Assembly: GCA_030035585.1 (NCBI GenBank)
Contig: CM057465.1
Location: 28,600,001 to 28,664,000 of the forward strand
DNA from: Dugong dugon
Taxonomy: Eukaryota > Chordata > Mammalia > Sirenia > Dugongidae
Length of the DNA: 64,000 nucleotides
Reading direction: 5' to 3'
The position numbers and the translations under genes are program-made. The notes under the pieces were generated by a model. That model worked only from the letters and a program-made list of their open reading frames with translations. It had not been told where the DNA came from and did no database searches. Positions 31,159 to 41,890 of this stretch are shown one piece after another; the first letter of the stretch is position 1, and every line of letters begins with the position of its first letter.

Positions 31159-33870
31159 TATTGTTGTTAGGTGCATCGGGTCGGTACAGATGCATAGTGA
31201 GCCTATGTACAACAGAAGGAAACACTGCCCAGTCCTGCACCATCCTCACAATTGTTAACTATATTTGAGCCCATCATTGCAGCCACTGTGTCAGTCCATC
31301 TCATTGAGCGACTTCGTCTTTTTTCACTGATCTTCTACTTTACCAAGCATGATGTCCTTCTCCAGGGACTAGTCCTTTCTGATAACGTGTTCAAAGTAAG
31401 TGAGATGAAGTCTTACCATCCTCGCTTCTAAGGAGCATTCTGACCTTGTTTCTTCCAAGACAGATTTATTCATTCTTCTGGAAGTTCATGGTATATTCAG
31501 TATTCTTCACCAACACCATAATTCAAAGGCATCAATTCTTCATCAGTATTTCTTATTCATTGTCCAGCTTTTGCATGCATATGAGGTGATTCAAAACACC
31601 ATGGCTTGGGTCAAGCACACCATAGTCCTCAAAGTGATATCCTTGCTTTTGAACACTTTGAAGAGGTCTTTTGCAGTAGATTTTCCCAATGCAATACGTC
31701 ATTTGATTTCTTGACTGCTGCTTCCATGGATATTGATCGTGGATCCAAGTAAAATGAAATCCTCGACAACTTCAATATTTTCTCCAGTTATCCTGATGTT
31801 GCTTATTGGTCCAGTTGTGAGGATTTGTGTTTTCTTTATGTTGAAGTATAGTCCGTACTGAAAGTTGTCTTTAATCTTCATGAGTAAGTGCTTCAACTCC
31901 TCTTTGCTTTCCACAAGCAAGGTTGTGTTGTCTGCATATCGCAGGTTATTAATCAGTCTTCCTCCAGTCTTGATGGCACATTCTTCTTCATATAGTCCAC
32001 CATCTTGAATTATTTGCTCATCATACAGATTGAATAACTATGGTGAAAAGATACAACTCTGACACACACCTTTTCTAATTTTAAACCCCCAATATCCCCT
32101 TGTTCTATTTGAACGATTGCCTCTTGGTCTATGTACAGGTTCTGCATGAGCACAATTAAGTGTTCTGGAATTCTCATTCTTCTCAATATTATCCATAATT
32201 TATTATGATCCACACAGTTGGATGCTTTTTCATAATCAATAAAACACAGGTAAACATCTTTCTGGTATTTGATTTCAGCCAAGATCCATATTACATCAGC
32301 AATGACATCCCTCTATGTCATCTTCTGAATCTGACTTGAATTTCTGGCAGTTTCCTGTCAATGTACTGCTGCAACTATATTTAAATTATTTTCTGCAAAA
32401 TGTTACTTGTGTGTGATATTAATGATATTTTTTGATAATTTACACATTCTGTTGGATCATCTTTCTTTAGAATGGGCACATCTATGGCTCTCTTCCAGTC
32501 AGTTGGCCAGGTAGCTGTCTTCCAAATTTCTTTCAGTTCTTTCAGCTTGAGAAATGCCAAGTATATTCTTCCCTTTTGGTTTTCTAACTCTATGTATTTG
32601 CACATTTCGTTATGATACTTTACTTTGTCTTCTCGAGCTGCCCTTTGAAATCTTCTGTTCAGCTCTTTTACTTCATCATTTCTTCCATTTGCTTTAGCTA
32701 CTCTAGGTTCAAGAGCAAGTTTCAGAGTCTCTTCTGACATCCATTTTGGTCTTTTCTTTCTTTCCTTCTTTCTAATGACCTTTTGCTTTCTTTATGTATG
32801 ATGTCCTTGATGTCATCCCACAACTTGTCTGTTCTTCAGTCATTAGTGTTTGATGTATCAAATCTATTCTTGAGATGGTGTCGAAATTCAGGTAGGATAT
32901 ACTCAAGGTCCTACTTTGGCTCTCACGGACTTGTTTTAATTTTCTTCAGCTTCAACTTGAACTTGCAGATGAGCCACTGATGGTCTGTTCTGCAGTCGCT
33001 CCCTGGCCTTGTTGTGATATCGAGCTTCTCCATTGTCACTTTCCACAGATGTAGTTGATTTGATTCCTGTATATTCCATCCAGCGAGGTCCACGTGTATA
33101 GTTGCCATTTATGGTGTTGAAAAAAGGTGTTTCCAATGAATAGGTCATTGGTCTTATAAAATTCTGTCATGTGATCTTCAGTGTAGTTTCTATGATCAAG
33201 GCTATATTTTCCAACTGCTGATCCTTCTTCTTTGTTTTCAACTTTTGCATTTCAATCACCAGTAATTATCAATGCATCTTGATTGCATGTTTGATCAATT
33301 TCAAGCTGCAGAAGTTGGTAAAAATCTTCAATTTCTTTATCTTTGGCATTAGTGGTTATTGAGTAAATTTGAACAGTCATATTAACTGGTCTTCCTTGTA
33401 GAGTATGGATATTATCCTTTCACTGACAGTGTTGTACTTCTGGATAGATCTTAAAAGTTCTTTTTGACAATAAATGCGACTCTATTCCTCTTCCATTTGT
33501 CATTCCCAGTATATCAGTCCATTTCAGCTCACTAATGCCTAGTATATCTATATCTACAAGCATTCTATTTCACTTTTGAGAATTTCTAGTTTTCCTAGAT
33601 TCATACTTGGTACATTTGACATTCTGATTATTAATGGATATTTGCAGCTGTTTCTTCTCATTTTGAGTCATGCCACATCAGCAAATGAAGGTCCTGAAAG
33701 TTTTACTCCATCAGTGTCATTAAGGTCAACTCTACTTTGAGGAGGAAGCTCTTCCCCAGTCATAGTTTGAGTGCCTTCTAAACTGAGGGGCTCATCTTCT
33801 AGCACTATATCAGACAATGTTCCGCTGCTATTCATAGGGTTTTCACTGGCCAGTTTTTTTAGAAGTAGAT
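31159..33870 (-). mobile_element. RTE (BovB-like) LINE, near full length, coding region broken
   Basis: RTE LINEs encode one protein with an apurinic-type endonuclease and a reverse transcriptase. On the minus strand the endonuclease start (DILGISELKW, 33519-33554) precedes reverse-transcriptase blocks WPTDWKRAIDVPILKKDD, then CFIDYEKASNCVDHNKLW, then ENIEVVEDFILLGSTI. The catalytic YADD box reads YADN at 31927-31938, and frameshifts and stops split the frame, so it is inactive. The 3' end (ttgttgttaggtgc) lies at low coordinates. Flanks GGACATCTT (31150-31158) and GGAGATCTT (34046-34054) are a target duplication enclosing this part plus the inverted segment. Confidence 0.9.
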
Positions 33871-34045
33871 CTGTCAGTTTGTTGTACTGTGGTGGCTTGG
33901 GTGTTGCTGTGATAGTGGAAGCTATGCAACCGGTATTTCAAATACCAGCAGGGTCACCCATGGTGGACAGGTTTCAGCGGGGCTTCCAGACTAAGACTAG
34001 GAAGAAAGAACTGGAGATCTATGTCTAAAAAATTTGGCCAGTGAA
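33871..34045 (+). mobile_element. inverted 5' segment of the same RTE insertion
   Basis: The segment reads in the opposite direction to the main body: cagtttgttgtactgtggtg to aaaaaatttggccagtgaa. Its last 29 bp (34017-34045) repeat, in reverse, the 5' end of the main body (33842-33870) with about 4 mismatches. The homologous leader occurs uninverted at 52.8 kb. Confidence 0.85.
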
Positions 34046-34326
34046 GGAGATCTTAGTTGTTTACCATTTTTGACAATTATGAATTAACCTGCTATAAACA
34101 TATGCAGGTTTTTGTGTGGACATACATTTTAAATTCATTTGTGTAAATACCTATGAATGTGATTGCTGGATTATACCATGAGCTTATATTTATCTTTGTA
34201 AGAAACTGTTAGACTGTCTTCCAAAGTGGCTGTTCCTTTTTGTATTCCCACCAGCAATGAGTGAGAGTTTCTGTTGCTCCACATCTTTGCCAGCATTTGA
34301 TGCTGTCAGTATTTGGATGTTAGGCA

Positions 34327-34358
34327 TTCGACCTGATGGCAATGGGTTTGATTTTTTA
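34327..34358 (+). mobile_element. 32-bp AfroSINE 3' tail fragment
   Basis: cattcgacctgatggcaatg followed by ggtttgatttttt interrupts the L1 where a ggccattctaat block is expected. Confidence 0.75.
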
Positions 34359-35299
34359 AAAGGTATATAGTAATACCTTCTAGTTGTTTTAATTTGCATC
34401 TCCCTAATGACATAATGTTGAGCATCTTACTTATGCTGTATATCTTTCTTGGTGTAGTGTCTGTTCAGATCTTTTACCCATTTTGTAATTGGGTTGTTTG
34501 CTTTCTTATTGTTGAGTTTTAATAGTTCTTGTATATTTTAGAGTAAATCCTTTATCAGATATGTATTTTATAAATCTATTTTACCAGTTTGTGGCTTTAC
34601 TTTTCATTCTCTTAACAGTATCTTTTGCAGAGCAGAAGTTTTTAATTTTAATCAAGTACATATTATTAATTTTTTCTTTCATGGATTTTGTTTTTAGTGT
34701 TGTAGCTAAAAATTCATTGCCAAACCCAAGATCATCTAGATTTTCTCTTATGTTATCTTCTAGGACTTTTATAATTTTGCATTTTACATTTAGGTATATG
34801 ATCCATTTTAAGTTAATTTTTGTGAAAGATTTAAGGTCAGTGTTTAGATTCTTTTATTTATTTATTTATTGTGCACGTTAGTGTTCAGTTGGTCCAGTGC
34901 CATTTGTTGAAAACACTATCCTTTCTCCATTGGATTGCCTTTGCTCCCTTGTGAAATCTCAGTAGACTGTATTTGTGTGGGTTTGTTTCTGAGCTCTCTG
35001 TTCTATTCCACTGATCTGTTTGTCTGTTACTTTGCAAATACCACACTGCCTTGATCACTGTTGCTTTAATGCGAGGTAGTTGCTTAAAATCAGGTAGTGT
35101 CAGCCCTCTAACTTTGCTCTTCGTTAGTATTGTGTTGGCTATTTGGGGTCTTTTGCCTTTCCATATAAACTTGAGAATCAGTTTGTCAATATCTACAAAA
35201 TAAACTTGCTCAGAATTTGGTTGGGATTATGCTGAATCTATAGATAAAGTTGGGAAGAACTGAAATCTTAATAATATTTAGTCTTTCTGTACCTGAATA

Positions 35300-35457
35300 G
35301 GAAACCCTGGTGGCATAGTGGTTAAAAGCTACGGCTGTTAATCAAAAGGTTAGCAGTTCAGATCCACCAGGTGCTTCTTGCAAACTCTATGGGGTAGTTC
35401 TTCTCTGTCCTATAGGGTCACTATGAGTTAGAATCGAATCAATGGCAATGGGTTTGG
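35300..35457 (+). mobile_element. AfroSINE, short form
   Basis: ggaaaccctggtggcatagt to gaatcaatggcaatgggttt, inside the L1. The tail caatgggtttgg is partly repeated. Confidence 0.92.
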
Positions 35458-36140
35458 CAATGGGTATCCCTGGATTGGGAATATATCTCCATTTATTTAG
35501 ATCTTTGATTTCTTTCATCAGAGTTTTATAGTTTACCTAATATAAATTTTGTACATACACTTTATACCTAAGGTTATTTTTGTTGTTGTTATTGCTAATG
35601 TAAATGATGCTGTATTTTTAATTCAAATTCTACTTGCTTATTGCTGGTATATAGGAAAGCAATTGATTTTTGTATATTTATCTCTTGTATCCTGCAACCT
35701 TGTTATAACTGTATATTAGTTCCAGGAATTATTATTATTATTTTTTTGTCTAATCTTTGAGATTTTTCAACTTAGGCAGTCATATCACATGCAATCAAAG
35801 ACAGTTATTTCTTTGTTCCCAACCTGTATACATTTTATCTCCTTTCCTTGTCTTCTTGCATTAGCTAGAACTTCTAGTATGATATTGAATAGAGTGGTCA
35901 GAGAGCATATCCTTGTCTTATTCCTGATATTAGGGGGAAAACATCTAGTTTCTCACCACTGAGTATGATGTTAGCCTTAGGGTTTTTTGTAAATGTTCTT
36001 TATCAGTGGGAGAAGGTTCTCCTCTATTCCTTGTTTGTTGAGTGTTTAAATCATGAAATGGTGTTGGATTTTGTCGAATATTTTTCTGCATCTGTTGATA
36101 TGATCATATACTTTTTCTTCTTTAGCCTATTGAGGTGATA

Positions 36141-36310
36141 AATTGTATTAAATAATTTTCAAATTGTACCCTTTTAAAGCATATACTTTATTGGGTATTG
36201 ACAGATGTCGATACCACTGCCACAATCAAGATACAGACACCATTTTTTCATCCCCCAAAATTTCCTTATACCCCTTTCTCCATCTCCAGCCCATGCAATT
36301 AATATACTGA
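36141..36310 (-). mobile_element. L1 3'-end fragment
   Basis: tactttattgggtattgaca, caatcaagatacagacacca and ccccaaaatttccttata are the reverse of old L1 3' ends, distinct from the copy before it. Confidence 0.6.
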
Positions 36311-36911
36311 ATTTAATTTTATGAGTCTTTACAAAGTCATTTTGAAGATAGAAGCCATATGGCACTGGTTTGAGAAACAAAGAGGAAGTGAAGAACAAGA
36401 GACAGTGTATATCTCCGCTTTCAAAATAAATTTGAATGTGAAGAGGAAGTCTAAGGAAGAGAGGTAGTCAGACAGAAAAAGGAGGCGTTTTAAAAAAATT
36501 AGCATGCTTATGTGCTGAATTCAAGAAGCAATGGAGAGAGAGATTTTAAAACTACTGGAGAGATTGAAGATCAATGATGGAAAGAGGTCTCAAAGGAGAT
36601 GAGAGGGGCTGGGATGAAAACAAATGTAGGGAATAACTTGAAACTGGGAGAAAACATATCTTTTCCTTAAAAAGAGGAGGTAAAGTAGAATGAGATGAAG
36701 CAGATAATTACTTGGAGACAGGGGGTTGAGGAGTTCATGTCTGAAGATTTCAATTTCTTCAAGCAAGTAAGAGAAAAGTTCACGTGTTGAGAGATAACGG
36801 CTATGAGAAGTGAGAAGGTGTCCTGAGGAAAATAACGAAGCTTTAGAATAGCAGCTTGTGGGGAAATGGAAGCGAAAGTTGTCCTGAATGACAAGGATTA
36901 TTGAGTGATAC
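36311..36911. other. TRHDE: intron, purine-rich, nothing firm
   Basis: The tone (gaagaggaagtctaaggaag) resembles the L2-like family, but no blocks align securely. Confidence 0.4.
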
Positions 36912-36923
36912 TAATGTCCTAGT

Positions 36924-37100
36924 AGCAGCCCTCGTGGTGCCGTGGTTAAGAAGCTTGGCTGCTAACCAAAAGGTTGGCAGTTCAAGTACACCAGCTGCCA
37001 TATGGGGCAGAAATCATGTGGGGCAATTCTGTTCTGTCCTGTAGGGTTGCTATGAGGTGGAATCGACTTGACAGCAACAGGTTTGGTTTGGTTTTTTTTT
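36924..37100 (+). mobile_element. AfroSINE, short form, with 12-bp target duplication
   Basis: TAATGTCCTAGT (36912-36923) and TAATGTCTTAGT (37101-37112) flank it. The body has a small internal duplication around catatggggcagaaatcat. Confidence 0.93.
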
Positions 37101-37112
37101 TAATGTCTTAGT

Positions 37113-37574
37113 TGACATTGAAGGTCAAGACTTCATGGTGGAACTAGTCTTATGATGGTGGTTTTTGTTTTTAGTAGTTTGTTCAGTTGGTCTTTGTGGC
37201 CAGGATGTAGCAGCAAAAGAAGTATAAGATGGGCTTTTTCAGAGTAGGGGAGAAGCTGCAAAGACAGTTCAGTGGAAGGAAGGGAATCCCATCAAGCCAA
37301 ATACTTGATTTGTGTTTGACCTTATATGCCATGAGGTTCAAACGATTTAGGAAACCAGTCAGGGGCAGGGTCAGGATGAGGTAAAGAACATTTCACTTTA
37401 TCTGACAATTTGGAAGCCCTCTAGGAAAAAAGAAGCGACATTCCTCTAATTTATGTGTTAATGCACTTCAGTTTCCATTAAAACAAACGAGTAAAGTGTG
37501 TACATTGGTTAGAGTGGGACTTATGTTCAGCACAGGAATAATGGAGATGCTGTTTATACATGATATTCCATGGT
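37113..37574. other. TRHDE: intron, nothing recognised
   Basis: No supported repeat. Confidence 0.4.
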
Positions 37575-37760
37575 GGACTGTGGAATCTGCAGCCTAATTG
37601 ACTGTTTGAATTCTGCTTCCTTGATTTTCTAGCTGTGTGACCTTGGATTCATTACTTAGCTCCTCAGTATGTCAGTTTCCTCACCTGTTAAAAGGAGACA
37701 ATAATAGTACCCACCTCATAGGATAGTTGTAGAAATTCAATGTTTAAATTTATCCAAATA
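37575..37760 (+). mobile_element. MIR SINE
   Basis: tctagctgtgtgaccttgga, tcagtttcctcacctgttaa and acaataatagtacccacctc in MIR order. Confidence 0.85.
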
Positions 37761-37782
37761 GGCAAGTCTGACTATTATCATC

Positions 37783-38018
37783 AGGAGTCAGAAAAAAAAC
37801 CTGAGTTTAAATCTCATGTCTAAATTCAAAGCCTTGGGCCTGCAACTGGGCAAACTGTCCACATCTTGCTGTTTGGTTTTTTTTTTGTTACCTTATCTGT
37901 AAAATAGGTTAAATAATCTTCATTGAACATGGTTTAGTGGCTATTGAATGATATAGCAAATATAATTGTGGTATGTAAGTCTGAAACACTATACAAAATA
38001 AAGAATTCTTATTATTCC
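37783..38018 (+). mobile_element. MIR SINE
   Basis: aacctgagtttaaatctcat, gcaactgggcaaactgtcc, accttatctgtaaaataggt. A second MIR in tandem with the previous one. Confidence 0.65.
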
Positions 38019-38169
38019 CACATAATAGATTGCATTAATTATGTATCTGATTACGTAGGAATTATGTAAAGTAACGAATGTGAAAATACTACAGAATATG
38101 CACGGTCTTTATAAATGTAGAACCGGTATTGGGACTGGAAATGTTTTGTGGATTTTGATTATAATAATA

Positions 38170-38378
38170 GAGTCCCTGGGTGTTGCAAATGATTATTAAG
38201 AGCTCAGCTGCTAACTGAAAGGTTGGAGGTTTGAGTCCACCTAGAGGCTCCTCAGAAGAAGGGCTTGGTGATCTACTTCCAAAAAGTCAGCCATTGAAAA
38301 CCCTATGGAGCACAGTTCTACTCTGACACACACGTGGTCACCATGAGTCAGAATTGACTTGATGGGAACTGGTTTTTT
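38170..38378 (+). mobile_element. AfroSINE, third subtype, with 12-bp target duplication
   Basis: ATTATAATAATA at 38158-38169 and 38379-38390. The body has gggcttggtgatctacttcc and cagccattgaaaaccctatg, the segment also found in the RTE 5' leader. Confidence 0.93.
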
Positions 38379-38390
38379 ATTATAATAATA

Positions 38391-38769
38391 CTGATTATAT
38401 ATTTATGTGATTATATTTTTAGCCTGTAGCTCTGAAGAAAAATTTTATTGAGGAGAAGAGAAGGCAACGATTTAAATTCCTAATTAAAATGAAGTTTTTG
38501 CTTTCCTTGTATATCTCATTTCTTTCCTTTCCTTTAGCATGTGGAGTTGAAGTTTGACAATACCTAATCAATATCAATTTCAGTTGATTCTGACCTCTAA
38601 TGGTATTCAGTCCAAGAATTTATTCATGTACAGAATGTTGCAAGTTCTTTTAAAGATTTGTGACAACTCTGCATTTTAGCTTTATGGAGCACCATCAGAT
38701 GAAAAATTATAGTCTTTGCCGTCACTATGGGCTCCCTACTTTCTTTTCCTTTTTCTAATTAGTTGTTAC
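38391..38769. other. TRHDE: intron, nothing recognised
   Basis: No supported repeat. Confidence 0.4.
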
Positions 38770-39035
38770 TTTAATAGTCACGTTTATTGATGTATAAGTT
38801 ATATATAGTAATATTCAGCCTTTTTAGGTGAATAGTTCTATGGATTTTGACAAATGTGAACGGTTATGTAACCACCAACACAATCAAGATATAGAACATT
38901 TCCATAACTCCCCGAAGTTCCTTCATGCCTCTTGTGGTCAGTCTCTTACCCTGAACTCCAGCTCATGGCAAGCATTGATCTTTTTTCTTTCCCTGTCATT
39001 TTGTCTATTCCATAATGCTATTTACATCAATTAGC
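38770..39035 (-). mobile_element. L1 3'-end fragment
   Basis: cgtttattgatgtataagtt, gtaaccaccaacacaatcaa, gatatagaacatttcca in reverse L1 order. Confidence 0.75.
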
Positions 39036-39779
39036 TATTTTTAAACAGGTTCTGGACATTTCTTACTGGACTCCAGTTTTTAATTATATCCACATTTACT
39101 CATCATCTAAGCGTATATGAATGTATGAATGTGTGTGTCCATGTTTGTGGCTGGCTGCGGGCAGTTGATGACAGACAGTGCTAATGAGTCCGTGGATACA
39201 GGCTTTATTACTTAAAGCACCTGGGGCTGATGGTGCCATCTCTATAGATGGGCAGCACATTAACATTACTGAAAATCCAGGGAAAGGAGGAGATTGCCTT
39301 TCTCAGTTGCCTCTCACTAAACATTGTTGACTGTTGACCAAATGAATGACACTTTAATGGAAACTGACTAAACAGCTTTACCTACTGCCAGAGAGCAAGT
39401 CAGTTAATCTGTATAAGAATGATAATAATAATAGTATTAATACTGTTTTGTCCATTACACTGGCCAATTTGGAGTGCCACAGTTGAGTCAGTACATTTTG
39501 GTAGATGTCCAGTAATACAGCTGGAGAAAATGAAATTGACTGGAAAATGGTCAGTTGAGGGGCAATAGAAATTCTTCCCATAACATGGAGAAAAATGAAA
39601 CTCATTATTTAACTGCCTGTTATGAGTGATAGCTTCAAATCATTTAGTACCTACACCTTCTAGAAAGGCTTATTTTCTTATAATTCTTTTTTTTCTTCCT
39701 ATTTTCTTAATTAGAATTATTATATAAATTTCATAGCCTGGATTGTAGCATTAACTCACAAATGTAAATAGATGGGGAA
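39036..39779. other. TRHDE: intron, nothing recognised
   Basis: A tgtatgaatgtgtgtgtcc stretch near 39120. No supported repeat. Confidence 0.4.
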
Positions 39780-39955
39780 GCAGAGTTAACCAACATTTGT
39801 TGAGTGCCATGTGTATGATAGAAAGTTTAAATACATCTTGCTTAACCCTCACAGAAACCCTAAAAAACAGGTATTGTCATTACCATTTTATAGATAAGTA
39901 AACTAAATGGGAGCTTTTCCAGGGTCATGCAGCTAGCAAAACCAGATCTGCCTTT
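39780..39955 (-). mobile_element. MIR SINE
   Basis: catttgttgagtgccatgtg, ttgcttaaccctcacagaaa, ttaccattttatagataagt, gggtcatgcagctagcaaa. Confidence 0.82.
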
Positions 39956-41399
39956 AAAGACCATAGTAAATGTACATTCCCTTGCTGATTTCCCATATTG
40001 CTGCTTATTATGCTGTGTGATGACTCTTCAGTGTCATTTCTTTGGCTCCATTTATCTACTGGCTAAATGTATTGATATTGTACACAGAGCATCAACTTTA
40101 TGATTATGTGCAACTGTTCAACAAATAACAGGCATGGCTTCTCATTTTCTATATTTAGGAAGTTAGAACAACTTACAATAAATATGGTGACCTATAGGTC
40201 AGACATTTCCTGTAAAGCAATGACCGGACCTTCTGCAGCCTGGTATTAATTATGATCCAAGAGTACTCAGCCATTGCTTTAAAAATAATTAAAAAAATAA
40301 CACAACAAAATGATGCTTTAGTTATTATGTAACAGTGTGGTAGGTGTTAAAGAGCTAATATTGGTAGCCTGTAACTATTTCCCATAACTTCACTCACAGA
40401 GTAAATGAACACATTTTCTGGTAAGCCACAAATTTACCAGATATTTTTTGGCTTCATTCTCCTCTAAATGATAATAAAATTTCACTAAGGTTATAAGTCT
40501 GTAAACTTTTTAAGGTTATGCCGTTTAAAAAATATGAGATGACCATCAACCTCTTAAGCTAATGAAGAAATATTTGGTTCCAGAATTTTATTAAGTATTA
40601 AAGTAACTACCCACACCTCTACTATTTTTCCCCTTCCTCCCTCTTTGTTCTTGTCAATATACAGGAAGGAATTTACATTAAGTTTTTTGTGAGTCTTGAA
40701 GCAAAACTTAAACTTTTTAACTTTCAGAGAAGAGGGTATTTTTTCTCTCCCTCCCCCTCTCCTTTCAGTCTTTCTTATTTTTATCAATTTGAAATATTTT
40801 ACTATAGTGATATAAGTCTTTGGCCAGTTTTTGATTAGACTAGAAATATTAAAATTTTTTTCCTGGATATCAAGTTTTATAATTTCGTTCTTTTGGGCAA
40901 TACGTATTTACAATTTCAAACAGTTGTATCAGGTAGCCAGATAATTTCTCTATTCTTTTCCAAAGACCAAACTGTTTGGATACTTCTGGAATGTTGACTG
41001 ATTTTAAAAAATTTCATAGATTTTATTGGCATTGTAGAGCACACAATAGACTGAATATTAGTATAAGTTTCTGTATTGTCTTTTTGCCTTTCCTTTTGAC
41101 TTTATTCTATTTAAATTAAAATATATAAAATATTTGTTAGATGTTCAGATGAATATTTTTAAAATGGTTCATGCAAATAAGCTATAACTGTGGTAGTGTA
41201 AGATATGGGCAAAAATATATTTATTGTACCGAAATTAATTCTACCATCAAAAAAGAATTATTTTTTTTTCTGTCTGTCAACATCAAATGTTGTTCAGTTT
41301 TATCATTGAAAAAAAAATTCTTCTAGTACTAGTACAAACCTTTATGTTTAGGTAGAATTTTTTTTAGAAAAAATACGTTTAAGAAAGTATAGAGTATGC
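39956..41399. other. TRHDE: intron, AT-rich, nothing recognised
   Basis: No SINE in this tract. Possibly very old LINE sequence, but no block order can be supported. Confidence 0.45.
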
Positions 41400-41890
41400 A
41401 GCACAAAACTGCTGGTGTGTGTGAGGGAGTGGCGATTCCCCGTGGTGTTTCTGCATATCTTGTGACAGTTGTTATTCTGGACTATCTTTTCAAGGAAGTT
41501 TGCATAGCATACAGCTCTAGAAGCTAGAGATAGTATCTCTCTCTGGGAAAGAGGACAGATTGGTTTTCTGACCAGGGTAGACTCCCTCCAGGACAAAGGT
41601 TAAGTTAGGCAGGTTTCCTTGCAGCTTCTCTTTATAAGATTGGGGATTTACTAAGTTTGGGATTCTTCAGCTGTGACACAGACACACTGTGTGTGTAGCA
41701 TCCATCCTGGCAGCTCCATATTGCCCCCATGGGACTCTGCTGTGAGTAATAAAATTTTTTACTCTCTGAGCCAGGGGTCTCGGGTCTTCTGCCAGCATCT
41801 ATAAAACGGTGGCAGGCTAAACTGTTAGCTTGAAAGCAAGATAAAAATCTCAGACCCTTCGCAGTTCTTGACACAAACCTGTTTTATCAC
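41400..41890 (+). mobile_element. solo LTR of an endogenous retrovirus (limits approximate)
   Basis: A TATA-like tttataagat (41631-41640) lies about 115 bp before AATAAA at 41748-41753. It is followed by the LTR-typical tctctgagccaggggtctcg. That promoter-to-polyadenylation spacing fits U3-R-U5 of a class I-like LTR. No retroviral gene sequence lies nearby. The exact ends and target duplication were not resolved. Confidence 0.55.

Larger units (their letters stand above)
34046..36140 (-). mobile_element. old L1, ORF2 region, resumed after the RTE
   Basis: Reverse L1 text: ccaccagcaatgagtgagag, agatcttttacccattttgt, ggtcttttgcctttccatat, tggtatataggaaagcaatt, gttgatatgatcatata. Continues the element at 29677. 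It carries a small SINE tail (34327-34358) and a SINE (35300-35457). No intact frame. Confidence 0.9.

Noticed and set aside
32010..32740. Reverse-transcriptase-like frames as a real gene, retron or other defence system
   Set aside because: They belong to a broken BovB-like RTE LINE with frameshifts, a mutated catalytic box and a target duplication.
34561..34881. 106-residue hydrophobic plus-strand frame suggesting a membrane protein
   Set aside because: It is antisense to old L1 ORF2. The hydrophobic residues come from T-rich complementary sequence.
41348..41874. Minus-strand frames as retroviral protein
   Set aside because: They are antisense within the LTR region. No Gag, Pol or Env motif is seen.
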